Assembly: GCF_014648675.1 (NCBI RefSeq)
Contig: NZ_BMRO01000008.1
Span: forward strand, 296,322-358,863
Direction of reading: 5' to 3'
Source of the DNA: Actinomadura livida
GTDB taxonomy: Bacteria > Actinomycetota > Actinomycetes > Streptosporangiales > Streptosporangiaceae
Length of the DNA: 62,542 bases
Of this stretch, positions 24,943 through 33,097 are shown in pieces (positions within the stretch are counted from its first letter, which is position 1; the number at the start of each line of letters is the position of its first letter). The position numbers were made by a program, and so were the translations under genes. The notes below the pieces were generated by a model. That model ran no database searches, had not been told where the DNA came from, and worked only from the letters and a program-made list of their open reading frames with translations.

Positions 24943-25332
24943 TTACGGGATTTGTTCTACGCGGACGCCTGGGACGCTCTCGTACACGTCGGGTTCCGCG
25001 GTGATCAGCGGCCAGCGCCGCCAGCGGGCGGACCAGGCGGCCTGCGCCGCGTCCATGCCCAGGTTCGGGTTCGCGGTGACGAGCAGCCCGGTCTGCTGGG
25101 CGATCACGTCGTCGAGGTCGTCGACGTGCACGACCTGCATGCCGGGCAGGCGTTCGAGGACGGCCCGCCCGTGGTCGGGGACGATCTGCCAGGCGCGGGC
25201 GAGTGCCGTGGCCGGTATGACGATCGTGGCGTGCTGGGCGATCGAGGCGCGCAGCCGGGCGCGGACGTAGATCGTCTTGCCGGTGGCGAGGTCCAGAAGA
25301 GCGGTCGCGTCGAAGACGTGACCGGTTATCAC
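24943..25332 (-). CDS. PIN-like toxin of a VapC-type pair (degenerate active site)
   Basis: 129 residues. The N-terminal HVFDATALLDLATG and C-terminal GMDAAQAAWSARWRRWPLITAEPDVYE fit the first and last parts of a PIN RNase. The second catalytic acid, normally in an S-E-L block, is replaced by TALARAW. It may be a divergent or inactive nuclease. It starts with GTG, overlapping the antitoxin stop (GTGA), which is the usual antitoxin-toxin arrangement. Confidence 0.65.
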   Translation of the reverse strand: MITGHVFDATALLDLATGKTIYVRARLRASIAQHATIVIPATALARAWQIVPDHGRAVLERLPGMQVVHVDDLDDVIAQQTGLLVTANPNLGMDAAQAAWSARWRRWPLITAEPDVYESVPGVRVEQIP

Positions 25333-25568
25333 GCGACGTCCCGGTTCTCCGGGGTGCCGCGTTCGACGAGCCGGTCCACCATGGCCTGCTCGTCCGGGCT
25401 CGGCGGCCCGAACAGGTCGTCGATGGTGGACGCGTCCCGCAGGAGGGCCAGCTTGAGCCGCGCCCCGTCCGCGAGGAACCCGGACACCGAGGCGATCTTC
25501 TTCTCCTCGGCGAGCCCCTGCAGCGTGGCGGCAAGCTCATCCGGAAGCGTGATGTTGAGTCTCGCCAT
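25329..25568 (-). CDS. Ribbon-helix-helix antitoxin
   Basis: 79 residues. MARLNITLPDELAATLQGLAEE is a typical RHH strand-helix start, and the charged C-terminal tail would bind the toxin. It lies first in the pair. An 8-bp inverted repeat just upstream of the ATG at 25568 is a candidate site for autorepression. The MerR gene ends 30 nt upstream on the same strand, so some read-through is possible. Confidence 0.72.
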   Translation of the reverse strand: MARLNITLPDELAATLQGLAEEKKIASVSGFLADGARLKLALLRDASTIDDLFGPPSPDEQAMVDRLVERGTPENRDVA

Positions 25569-25579
25569 GGGGGTCACGA

Positions 25580-25607
25580 TACACACTCTCGCGTCCTTCA
25601 GTGTGTA
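25580..25607. promoter_or_regulatory. Inverted repeat upstream of the antitoxin
   Basis: TACACACT (25580-25587) and AGTGTGTA (25600-25607) are exact reverse complements around 12 nt. Position and form fit an RHH operator. It overlaps the 3' end of the MerR gene. Confidence 0.5.
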
Positions 25608-26095
25608 CTCGGTGGGTGGAGTGCTGGGTGTTTGCTCCCGCTTACGACGGCCATGTCGGCCTGACCGTGGCCGCCGTCGCCTTGGCTCCGCGCACCCTCG
25701 ACGCGCTCCGCCAGCATCCGCTCGAAGTTGGGGCATTGGGTGAAGTCTTCGTGGTCGCAGTCGAGGGCGCCCTCAAGGAGTTCTAGGGACGCCTGCGCGG
25801 CCGCGATGCGGGAGCGGAGCGCCTCGGCCTCCTTGCGGAGGACGTCCCTGCGCTTCGCCGGATCGGTGGCGGGGGTCAAGACGGCGATGTTCTCCAGGGA
25901 GAGCCCCGCGTCCTTGGCGCTCAGGATGAGAGCGACCCGCGTGAGGTCGGCGGGGCCGTAACGGCGGCGGCCCGCGGCGTCGCGCGCCGGTGTGAGCAGC
26001 CCCATCGACTCCCAGTGGCGCAGGACGTGCGTGGCCAGGCCGAAGTGGTCGGCCAGGAGGCCGATGCTCATCGGTCCGGGCTCGCTTGACTTCAT
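25598..26095 (-). CDS. MerR family transcriptional regulator
   Basis: 165 residues. SIGLLADHFGLATHVLRHWESMGLL is the MerR winged helix (about 9-35). A helical dimerisation segment follows (RKEAEALRSRIAAAQASLELLEGAL), and then CDHEDFTQCPNFERML, a Cys/His cluster seen in many small-molecule MerR proteins. It diverges from a methyltransferase with 28 nt between starts. The start at 26095 is provisional; a codon at 26113 is also in frame. Confidence 0.82.
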   Translation of the reverse strand: MKSSEPGPMSIGLLADHFGLATHVLRHWESMGLLTPARDAAGRRRYGPADLTRVALILSAKDAGLSLENIAVLTPATDPAKRRDVLRKEAEALRSRIAAAQASLELLEGALDCDHEDFTQCPNFERMLAERVEGARSQGDGGHGQADMAVVSGSKHPALHPPSTH

Positions 26096-26103
26096 GTCGA
26101 CAT
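26094..26103. promoter_or_regulatory. Palindrome between MerR and methyltransferase starts
   Basis: ATGTCGACAT is a perfect 10-bp palindrome just behind a TTGACT hexamer. MerR proteins bind spacers between -35 and -10, so this is a plausible site. Confidence 0.4.
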
Positions 26104-26123
26104 TAACTCGCATCCTGGCGCCC

Positions 26124-26894
26124 ATGACCACTGATACGGAGAAGGCGCGACAGGCGACGGAAGACCTCATCGCGCTGCTCGACGCGGCCGACCGCCTGCC
26201 CGGCTTCGAGGAAATGCGAGTCCGCTCCTACGGACTACTCGCCGCCGAGCCCGGGACGTCCGTGGTGGACGTGGGCTGCGGCGCCGGACGTGCCGTGGCC
26301 GAACTGACCGAACGCGCCGTCCGGGCGGTCGGCGTGGACCCGAACGAGAAGATGATCGCGGTCGCCCGGAGCCGGTGGCCCGAGGCGGACTTCCGGATGG
26401 CGGACGCGTACGGACTCCCGCTGGCGGACGCCTCGGTGCACGGCTACCGGGCCGACAAGGTGTTCCACCTCCTGGCCGAGCCGGAACGGGCGCTGGCCGA
26501 GGCCCGCCGCGTCCTCGTCCCCGGCGGGCGGATCGTGCTCGCCGGCCAGGACTGGGACGCCATCATGATCGACTCAGACGATCCAGCCCTGACCCGCACC
26601 ATCGTGCACGCCCGCGCCGACCTGATCGCCGCCCCGCGGGCCGCCCGCCGGTACCGCAACCTGCTGCTCGACGCCGGATTCGGCGACGTCACGGTGGAGG
26701 CGCGCACCGCCGTGCTCACCGATCCGGTGATGCTGCCCGCGCTCACCGAAATGGCCGACAAGCCCCTCTCCGCCGGTGCGATCACCGACGAGCAGGCGGA
26801 GGGCTGGAAGGCCGGGCAGCGTGCGCGGGCCGAGGCCGACCGGCTGTTCATGGCGTTGCCGATGCTCATGGCGGCCGGATCCGCTCCACGGTGA
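26124..26894 (+). CDS. SAM-dependent methyltransferase (MerR-linked)
   Basis: 256 residues. SAM motif I reads VVDVGCGAGRAVAELTE (about 48-64), followed by GVDPNEKMIAVAR and RVLVPGGRIVLAGQDWD. The late segment LLLDAGFGDVTVEAR is typical of UbiE-like small-molecule methyltransferases. The substrate is unknown. No SD is present and only 28 nt separate it from the MerR start, so the transcript is probably leaderless or nearly so. It is not the close paralogue of the pair at 24091 and 39191. Confidence 0.82.
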   Translation: MTTDTEKARQATEDLIALLDAADRLPGFEEMRVRSYGLLAAEPGTSVVDVGCGAGRAVAELTERAVRAVGVDPNEKMIAVARSRWPEADFRMADAYGLPLADASVHGYRADKVFHLLAEPERALAEARRVLVPGGRIVLAGQDWDAIMIDSDDPALTRTIVHARADLIAAPRAARRYRNLLLDAGFGDVTVEARTAVLTDPVMLPALTEMADKPLSAGAITDEQAEGWKAGQRARAEADRLFMALPMLMAAGSAPR

Positions 26895-26961
26895 GGTCGT
26901 GTCGATTTGGCCGGTGGCCGTTCGTATAGGAGGTGAGACGCCCACATCCGGGAAGGACGTG

Positions 26962-27804
26962 ATGAGGATGAGCGAGATCCGGACGCTGGTGGACGGACGG
27001 GGCCTGGTCGAGTCGCCGCGCTGGCATGGGGACCGGCTGTACTTCTCCGACTGGTCCGCCGGTGAGGTCGTCGCGGTGGGGCCGGACGGCTCCAGCGAGG
27101 TCGTGGCGCAGGTGAAGTCGCTGCCGCTCTGCACCGCCTGGCTTCCGGACGGTCGGCTGCTGATCGTCTCGGCGTCGGACGGCCTGCTGTTGCGGCGGGA
27201 GCCCGACGGCTCACTGGTCACGCACGCCGACCTCGGCCGGCCCGGGTGGAACGACGTCGTCGCCGACGGGCGCGGCAACGTCTACGTCAACGGCTTCGAG
27301 CCACGCCCTGGCGAGCAGTTCGGGCCGGGGGTCGTGTTCCTGGTGCCGCCGGACGGCCCGGCACGCCAGGTCGCCGAGGAGATCGCGTTCCCCAACGGGA
27401 TGGCGGTGACCCCCGACAACGCCACGCTCATCGTCGCGGACTCCTACGCGAACGCCCTCCTGGCCTGGGACATCGGCCCGGACGGCGGGCTGTCCGGGCG
27501 CCGCGTCTGGGCCGACCTGGGTGAGGCCGCCCCGGACGGCATCTGCGTGGATGCCGAGAACGCCGTCTGGTACGCCGACGTCCCCAACCGGCGCTGCGTG
27601 CGCGTCGCCGAGGGCGGGACGGTACTCCAGACCGTCGACCTGGACCGAGGGGCCTTCGCCTGCACGCTGGGCGGCCCCGACCGGACGACCCTGTTCATCA
27701 CCGCCGCCGAGTGGCGCGGCATGACCGACCCGGACATGGTGACCCCTGGCTCCGGCCGAGTTCTCACCGTCGAGGTCGACGTCCCGAGAGCCGGATGGCC
27801 ATGA
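26962..27804 (+). CDS. SMP-30/gluconolactonase family protein
   Basis: 280 residues forming a six-bladed propeller. Metal-site motifs are LVESPRWHGDRLYFSDW (Glu near residue 14), GWNDVVADGRGNVYVN and FPNGMAVTPDNATLIVADSY. These enzymes are calcium- or zinc-dependent lactonases. The substrate could be a sugar lactone or a xenobiotic lactone. GGAAGGA 5 nt upstream supports ATG 26962. The gene stands alone. Confidence 0.88.
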   Translation: MRMSEIRTLVDGRGLVESPRWHGDRLYFSDWSAGEVVAVGPDGSSEVVAQVKSLPLCTAWLPDGRLLIVSASDGLLLRREPDGSLVTHADLGRPGWNDVVADGRGNVYVNGFEPRPGEQFGPGVVFLVPPDGPARQVAEEIAFPNGMAVTPDNATLIVADSYANALLAWDIGPDGGLSGRRVWADLGEAAPDGICVDAENAVWYADVPNRRCVRVAEGGTVLQTVDLDRGAFACTLGGPDRTTLFITAAEWRGMTDPDMVTPGSGRVLTVEVDVPRAGWP

Positions 27805-27832
27805 ACCCGCGCGCTCAGTCAGCTCGCGATGG

Positions 27833-29152
27833 TCAGGTGGACGCCGTGCTGGCGAGCATCGCGTAGGCGTCCCGGACGGCTGGTCTGCGGGCGTCCTTCG
27901 GAGGTGCCTTGGAGAGCGCGGTGATGGCGTTCTTACGGACAGTGTGGGTCTTGCGGTGTGCGGTGGGTAGTTGCTCCAGGACGTTCACCACATGCTTCGC
28001 GCCCGCATCGGCGTCGCCTTCCTGGATGAGGGTGGTCGCTCGGTACATCTCGACTTGCGCGGGCCCGAGGACGCTCTTAGACGTGTACGACGCCAGGGCT
28101 TCGTCCTGGGCCTGGCGGGCACGAGAGTGGTCGCCCGTGTGGGTGTAGACGAAGCCGGCGGTGTGATGAAGGCGCTGGATCGACCAGCCGAACTGCGATC
28201 CCTGGTCGGTTCGGACGTGGTCGGGGAGACGCTCGAACACTTGCCTGAGGTCGTCCAACGCCTCATACGCCTCCGCGTGGCGGCCCATCTGGGCGAGTGC
28301 TTGTGCGCGGGTCGCATGCGCGCTCGCCTGTGCGGCGCTCGGCGTGCCTCGGCTGATCGTTATGGCTTCCTCGGCAAGGTCCAAGACGGACTGCTCGGAG
28401 TGCTTGTCGCAGAGCGAGAGCACCGCCTGCCTTCCACGAGCATACGAAGCGAGCAGGGGGTCGCCGGACTCGTCCCCCGCGCGGATGGCGGTTCGCCACC
28501 AGCGTCGTGACGCTCGTAGGTCGCCGAGGCCGATCAGCGATATGGCGGTGAAGGCGGAGAGATATCCGGCCGCATGGACGAGCTTGGGCCGGACGGCGTC
28601 GGTCGCGCGGGAGATCAGCAGGTCGAGCTCGGCGAGGTCCGCGAGCATCTCGGGGAGCACCTGCGCGGGCGGGAGGTAACCGGCCTCGTGGGCGTAGTCG
28701 TGGACGACCCGCTCCCAGGTGTCGGCGTCGCGTTCGGTGGCCTCGGTCGTGAGGGTGCCAGTGAGGGTGGCACGCAGGTGTTCGGCGTCGCGGCCGAGCG
28801 GGGCGGCGACGGCGGTGGTGGCGAGGAGGCCGAGGAGGGCACGGCGTTTCACTTCGTCCTCCTCATCGTCGTGGTCGGGCTCATAGGGAGAGGATGCCTC
28901 CTTGACCACCCCTGTTGAGAAGAGTTCGGAGGGGTCCAATTTGAATGCTTTTGCGTATGCGGGTGCCCAGTCGCGGGGAAAGTTCCGCCCTTTCTCCCAG
29001 TCGTAGATCTGACGTGCGAGGTTGGCCACGCTGCCTCGCTCCAGGCCGTCCGCGCGCAGGAGTTGCCTGGCCATCTCGTGTTTGCTCCAGCCTCGCGCGT
29101 CACGCTCGGCACGGAGCCGGGCTGCCCAGATTGGGGGATTTTGGGCAGTCAT
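27833..29152 (-). CDS. XRE regulator with TPR-like C-terminus
   Basis: 439 residues. The HTH (about 8-70) is RLRAERDARGWSKHEMARQLL plus ARQIYDWEKGRNFP. An acidic linker follows (DHDDEEDEVKRRALLG), then about 330 residues of helical TPR-like repeats. Proteins like this are abundant in streptomycetes and relatives, and some respond to peptides through the TPR part. The DNA is less GC-rich than its neighbours. Two small unknown genes diverge from it. Confidence 0.8.
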   Translation of the reverse strand: MTAQNPPIWAARLRAERDARGWSKHEMARQLLRADGLERGSVANLARQIYDWEKGRNFPRDWAPAYAKAFKLDPSELFSTGVVKEASSPYEPDHDDEEDEVKRRALLGLLATTAVAAPLGRDAEHLRATLTGTLTTEATERDADTWERVVHDYAHEAGYLPPAQVLPEMLADLAELDLLISRATDAVRPKLVHAAGYLSAFTAISLIGLGDLRASRRWWRTAIRAGDESGDPLLASYARGRQAVLSLCDKHSEQSVLDLAEEAITISRGTPSAAQASAHATRAQALAQMGRHAEAYEALDDLRQVFERLPDHVRTDQGSQFGWSIQRLHHTAGFVYTHTGDHSRARQAQDEALASYTSKSVLGPAQVEMYRATTLIQEGDADAGAKHVVNVLEQLPTAHRKTHTVRKNAITALSKAPPKDARRPAVRDAYAMLASTAST

Positions 29153-29175
29153 TCGTGTGTGCCCCCTTTTGTGGA

Positions 29176-29199
29176 CCCGGAGACTTTCGAGTCTCCGGG
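29176..29199. promoter_or_regulatory. 10-bp hairpin with TTCG loop upstream of the XRE-TPR start
   Basis: CCCGGAGACT (29176-29185) and AGTCTCCGGG (29190-29199) close on a TTCG tetraloop; a further GTCTCCGGGT copy follows at 29200-29210. It lies 24 nt upstream of the XRE start in the 216-nt divergent spacer, which otherwise holds no gene. It may be a regulator site or an RNA hairpin. Confidence 0.55.
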
Positions 29200-29368
29200 T
29201 GTCTCCGGGTCTGTCTCCGCATTCTCATCTTTCCTCGCGCTCTGTGACGGCGATTTACTCACAGTCGCGGGACGAGTTGAGACGTCCTGCCTCCGAAGAC
29301 GAAGCAGCCCCGACCCGGTGCTGACACACCATTGGGCCGGGGCCTGACCAGGAAACGAGGTCCTGGCT

Positions 29369-29659
29369 GTGGACGAGCGTATGACCCCGGAGGTGCGGCT
29401 CGCGGCACTTGCCGCGCATCTGGCCGCGAGGAAACTCGACGTCGACCTGTCCGCCGCCGGGTTGCGTGTCGCGAACCCGCAGGTCAAGGGCTGCTGCGCG
29501 AAGAACGCCGCCGACACGGTCTCGTGCCGTCCCCGGGACGAGGACGCCGACGCGCTGTGGTTCTTCACGTCATGGGGCGAGCCGATCGCGCCCGCCGACC
29601 GCCTCACCGACGCCGCCGTGGCCGTCCTGGGCTATCTGGCCGCGAAGGAGGAGCGGTGA
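29369..29659 (+). CDS. Small protein of unknown function beside the XRE-TPR regulator
   Basis: 96 residues, GTG start. The sequence runs MTPEVRLAALAAHLAARKLDVDLS, then KGCCAKNAADTVSCRPRD with three cysteines, then DALWFFTSWGEPI. There is no membrane helix. The last codons overlap the next start (GTGA), so the two small genes form one unit. The pattern recurs next to XRE-TPR genes in actinomycetes as far as I recall; the function is unknown. Confidence 0.65.
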   Translation: MDERMTPEVRLAALAAHLAARKLDVDLSAAGLRVANPQVKGCCAKNAADTVSCRPRDEDADALWFFTSWGEPIAPADRLTDAAVAVLGYLAAKEER

Positions 29660-30060
29660 CCCCCTGGGCGGTGGCCGACCTGGACCCCGAGCGGATCGCG
29701 GCCGACCTGGCCCGCCGGTACCCCGGCTGCTGCGTCTGGCTTGGCGAGTACACGGGAAGTTGGTGGGCCTTCACACGCGACCAGACGGGCCATGACCGCC
29801 TGATCGAGGCCCCGGACCCGGCGACGCTGGGACGCCTGCTGCAGGAACTGACCGGACGCGACCACTACGGCCGGTACTCGCGGGCGTCCCTCCAGAACCG
29901 CACGGCCGGACGGGCCGCGCCCCCGCGGGCACCCCGTCCGGCCGTGCATTCCAGGCCGCCCTCCCGTCCGCCGGTGCGGGCGAGGCGCATCGAACGGCGC
30001 CCCCGCGGCGGCTGGCTGCGGCGGATGCTCGCGTCCTTCGTGATCGTGGACACGCCCTGA
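29656..30060 (+). CDS. Small unknown protein with basic run-on tail
   Basis: 134 residues, GTG start. Residues 1-80 form a compact domain (RYPGCCVWLGEYTGSWWAFTRD; ATLGRLLQELTGRD). From about residue 80 the chain becomes Pro/Arg-rich and overlaps the 3' end of the converging GT87 gene by 196 bp. The tail could be a run-on after loss of an earlier stop. Its partner at 29369 ends inside its start codon. Confidence 0.6.
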   Translation: MTPWAVADLDPERIAADLARRYPGCCVWLGEYTGSWWAFTRDQTGHDRLIEAPDPATLGRLLQELTGRDHYGRYSRASLQNRTAGRAAPPRAPRPAVHSRPPSRPPVRARRIERRPRGGWLRRMLASFVIVDTP

Positions 30061-31139
30061 CGCAGCCGGACGGCCATGAGACCCAGAAAGAAGAGACCGG
30101 CCAGCAGGTAGCAGTTGGCGACAGGCAGCAGGAGCAGGTGCCAGCCGACGCGCAGTGGTTCGGGGATGTACGGCGTCCACCACATGGGGGCCAGGGCGAA
30201 CAGGACGTAGCCGCAGATCGCGATGGTCCGGTCGTTGTCGCGAATGAGGACGGCCAGGGCCGGGATGACCCACACCCAGTGGTGCGCCCATGAGATGGGG
30301 GACACCAGAAGGCCGGTCACGCCGGTCACCGCTATGGCGGTCAGCCAGTCGCCGCGCCTCGCCCAGGCGGCCGCTATCAGCAGCCCGGTGATTCCGATGG
30401 TCAGTGGGACGGCGGTGTACCAGTCACCGACATCGGCCGTTCCTCTAAGGGTCCGGGTGAGTGCGCCGAGAGGGGACTGGTTGCTGATGTACGGGACGCC
30501 GACCCGGGACGTGTCGTAAAAGGTGTCGAGCCAGTAGTGGCGGGACGCCTCGGGTGCGACGGCGTACGCGAGGAGGGTGCAGACGGCGAAGGAGACCGCG
30601 GCGGTGATGGCGTCCTTCGTCCGTCTCGTCGCGAGGAGAAGGACGATGAAGATGCCCGGGGTCAGTTTGATCGCCGTCGCGATGCCGATGGCGATGCCCG
30701 CGGGGCGGCCCTGGGCGACCCGGTGCAGGTCGGCGAGGACGAGGGCGAGCAGGAACAGGTTGACCTGGCCCTGGAAGAACGAATGCCACACCGGCCCCAG
30801 GAGCAGTCCACCGGCGACCGCGACCTTCAGGGAAACGGGGTGGCCGGCCAGTTTCAGGGTCGTCGCGCAAGCCCATGTGAATGCGGCCAGTGAGGCGAGT
30901 TGCCACATCAGGCGGGCGAGAGTCAGGGGCAGGGCGGTCAGGGGGGTGAACAGCGCGGCCATGAACGGCGTGTTCGTGAACCAGTGGGCGGCGAGCTGCT
31001 CGTCGTAGAGGCGCGTGCCGTCCGTCACGGCGTTCCCGCCCAGCCAGTAGATGCGGAAGTCCAGCGAGTCGTAGGTGAGCGAGAAGACCACGACGGCGAG
31101 AACTTCGATGAGCAGGACGAATATGGGCCAGCGCTTCAT
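29865..31139 (-). CDS. GT87 family polyprenol-phosphate mannosyltransferase-like protein
   Basis: 424 residues with about ten membrane helices. LTYDSLDFRIYWLGGNAVTDG near residue 20 contains the Asp typical of GT-C enzymes of the GT87 family, which use polyprenyl-phosphate-mannose in lipoglycan synthesis. The last 65 residues (GGREGGLECTAGRGARGG) are hydrophilic, outside the family fold, and opposed to the small gene at 29656. ATG 31139 has no clear SD; a TTG at 31163 is an alternative. Confidence 0.78.
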   Translation of the reverse strand: MKRWPIFVLLIEVLAVVVFSLTYDSLDFRIYWLGGNAVTDGTRLYDEQLAAHWFTNTPFMAALFTPLTALPLTLARLMWQLASLAAFTWACATTLKLAGHPVSLKVAVAGGLLLGPVWHSFFQGQVNLFLLALVLADLHRVAQGRPAGIAIGIATAIKLTPGIFIVLLLATRRTKDAITAAVSFAVCTLLAYAVAPEASRHYWLDTFYDTSRVGVPYISNQSPLGALTRTLRGTADVGDWYTAVPLTIGITGLLIAAAWARRGDWLTAIAVTGVTGLLVSPISWAHHWVWVIPALAVLIRDNDRTIAICGYVLFALAPMWWTPYIPEPLRVGWHLLLLPVANCYLLAGLFFLGLMAVRLRQGVSTITKDASIRRSQPPRGRRSMRLARTGGREGGLECTAGRGARGGAARPAVRFWRDAREYRP

Positions 31140-31208
31140 GCCGACAACGCTGGCTTCGATCAAGGCGGGTGCGCGTCGGGCCGGCGGCCCCTTTTGCCAT
31201 GGCGCTTG

Positions 31209-31236
31209 TGGCCCGCGGGCTTACGCCTGCGGGCCA
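31209..31236. repeat. Hairpin in the GT87 / histidine kinase spacer
   Basis: Arms 31209-31220 and 31225-31236 pair at 11 of 12 positions around TTAC. It lies between divergent genes; operator or chance. Confidence 0.4.
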
Positions 31237-31260
31237 ATGTGCCGGTAAGGGGACCGCGGT

Positions 31261-31266
31261 TACGAT
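31261..31266 (+). promoter_or_regulatory. -10 box, leaderless histidine kinase
   Basis: TACGAT is followed by 6 nt and the ATG at 31273. Confidence 0.5.
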
Positions 31267-31272
31267 CGCGGC

Positions 31273-32403
31273 ATGACCGCCCTGCCGCTGAGCCGAGTGC
31301 GCCGCGTCGCGTGGACGGCCGTGCTGTGGTTCGCGGCCGTCCTTTACCCCGTCGTCCTCTTCGCGACGATGGCGAGTGGGGAGAGTGGCTTCGCCGGTGA
31401 GGAAGTCCTTGCGTCGGCCTTGCTTACGGTGCTGACGCTGGTTCTGCTGTTGCGGAACCCGCTGCCCGTGCAGGTGATCCTGCTGTTCGCATGGACCGCC
31501 GCCCTGGTGCAGATGCAGACCGGGGCGATCGCGGGCCTCCAGATCCTGATCACCGATCTCGGGGCCGGGTACATCGCGGCGACCCGTCCGCGCCGGGTGT
31601 CGGTGCCGGTGGCCGTGGTGACACTCGCCGTGCAGGTCCTGTCCGTCCTCGCCTTCGTGTCCGCGAGCGACATCCTGCTCATGACCGTGGTCCTGGCGGT
31701 CGCCGTCGCCTGGATGGTGGGGAACTCGGTCCGGGGGCGGCGGGCGCACGCCGCGGCGCTGCGGCAGCAGGCCACGGCGCAGGCCGTTGCGGAGGAGCGG
31801 CTCCGGATCGCCCGCGAACTGCACGACATGGTGGCGCACAGCATCGGCATCATCGCGATCCAGGCGGGCGTCGGCGGGCGCGTCATCGACACCCAGCCGG
31901 GGGAGGCGCGCAACGCGCTGAACGCCATCGAGGTCACGAGCCGGGAGACCCTCGCGGGGCTGCGGAGAATGCTGACAGCGCTCCGCAGGGACGACGCGGG
32001 CGCGGCGCCGCTCGGCCCGGCCCCCGGGCTGGGCGACCTGGACCGGCTGGCGGAGGCGACCAAGGACGCCGGGGTGCGGGTCGATCTCTGTGTCAAGGGT
32101 GAGCGGAGGCCGCTGCCGCCGGACGTCGACCTGTCCGCTTACCGGATCGTTCAGGAGGCGGTGACGAACGTCGTCCGGCACGCGGGCACGGACGCGTGCC
32201 GGGTCACCATCGGGCACGGGGACGGGGAGCTGTCCATCGAGGTCGACGACGACGGGCGCGGCGGCGTCCTCGGCGTCGGCTACGGCATCGTCGGGATGCG
32301 CGAGCGGGTCGGGCTGCTGGGCGGCGACCTCACCGCCGGGCCGTGTCCCGGCGGCGGGTTCCGGGTGGCGGCGCGGCTCCCGCTGCCGGCGGCCGTGCGA
32401 TGA
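31273..32403 (+). CDS. NarL-type sensor histidine kinase
   Basis: 376 residues. About four membrane helices in 1-140 form the sensor. The HisKA_3 dimerisation box contains the phospho-acceptor His in ARELHDMVAHSIG (about residue 180). An HATPase domain follows with EAVTNVVRHAG and DDGRGG. It would phosphorylate the next gene product. Its stop overlaps the regulator start (ATGA). The signal is unknown. Confidence 0.9.
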   Translation: MTALPLSRVRRVAWTAVLWFAAVLYPVVLFATMASGESGFAGEEVLASALLTVLTLVLLLRNPLPVQVILLFAWTAALVQMQTGAIAGLQILITDLGAGYIAATRPRRVSVPVAVVTLAVQVLSVLAFVSASDILLMTVVLAVAVAWMVGNSVRGRRAHAAALRQQATAQAVAEERLRIARELHDMVAHSIGIIAIQAGVGGRVIDTQPGEARNALNAIEVTSRETLAGLRRMLTALRRDDAGAAPLGPAPGLGDLDRLAEATKDAGVRVDLCVKGERRPLPPDVDLSAYRIVQEAVTNVVRHAGTDACRVTIGHGDGELSIEVDDDGRGGVLGVGYGIVGMRERVGLLGGDLTAGPCPGGGFRVAARLPLPAAVR

Positions 32404-33059
32404 CGATCCGGGTCGTCCTGGCGGACGATCAGCCGCTGATCAGGGCCGGGCTGCGCGTGCTGGTCGCCGACACCCCGGACCTGGAGATCGTCGGGGAGGC
32501 CGGGACGGGGGCGGAGGCCGTCCGGCTGGTGGAGGACGTCAAGCCCGACGTGGTCGTGATGGACATCCGCATGCCCGACATGGACGGCATCGAGGCCACC
32601 CGGCGGATCACGACCGCCCGGGTGCTGATGCTGACCACGTTCGACGACGACGAGTACGTCTACGGGTCGCTGCGCGCCGGTGCCAGCGGGTTCCTGGTGA
32701 AGGACATGGCCCTGGAGGAGATCCTCGCGGCGATCCGGGTCGTCGCCGGCGGGGACGCGCTGATCGCGCCGCGCGTCACCCGGCGGCTGATCGAGGAGTT
32801 CGCCGCCCGTCCCGAGCCCGCGAGCGCCCCGCGTCCGGCCGACGGCATCACCGAGCGGGAGCGCGAGGTGCTGACGCTCGTGGGGCGCGGCAGGACGAAC
32901 CGCGAGATCGCGGACGAGCTGTTCATCAGCGTGGCGACGGCGAAGGCGCACGTGGCGCGGCTGCTGACCAAGCTCGACGCCCGCGACCGCGTCCAGCTCG
33001 TGATCATCGCCTACGAGATGGGCCTCGTGCGGCCCGCCACCGGTGGTAGTACTACCTGA
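32400..33059 (+). CDS. NarL/FixJ-type response regulator
   Basis: 219 residues. The receiver domain has ADDQ at the N-terminus, the phospho-acceptor Asp in VVVMDIRMPDMDG (about 54) and Lys in FLVKDM. The LuxR HTH (about 150-210) reads ITEREREVLTLVGRGRTNREIADELFISVATAKAHV, key parts NREIADELF and ATAKAHV. It is co-transcribed with the kinase. The final codons contain a palindrome that is the likely BlaI site of the next operon. Confidence 0.92.
   Translation: MTIRVVLADDQPLIRAGLRVLVADTPDLEIVGEAGTGAEAVRLVEDVKPDVVVMDIRMPDMDGIEATRRITTARVLMLTTFDDDEYVYGSLRAGASGFLVKDMALEEILAAIRVVAGGDALIAPRVTRRLIEEFAARPEPASAPRPADGITEREREVLTLVGRGRTNREIADELFISVATAKAHVARLLTKLDARDRVQLVIIAYEMGLVRPATGGSTT
33045..33056. promoter_or_regulatory. 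12-bp palindrome, candidate BlaI operator
   Basis: GGTAGTACTACC sits in the last codons of the response regulator, 29 nt before the -10 box of the BlaI gene. BlaI operators in actinobacteria contain TACTAC/GTAGTA halves. Confidence 0.6.
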
Positions 33060-33084
33060 CGTGGTGGCCCCCGTGAGCGTCGGT

Positions 33085-33090
33085 TAACCT
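33085..33090 (+). promoter_or_regulatory. -10 box, leaderless BlaI gene
   Basis: TAACCT is followed by 7 nt and the GTG at 33098. Confidence 0.5.
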
Positions 33091-33097
33091 GGGTGGC

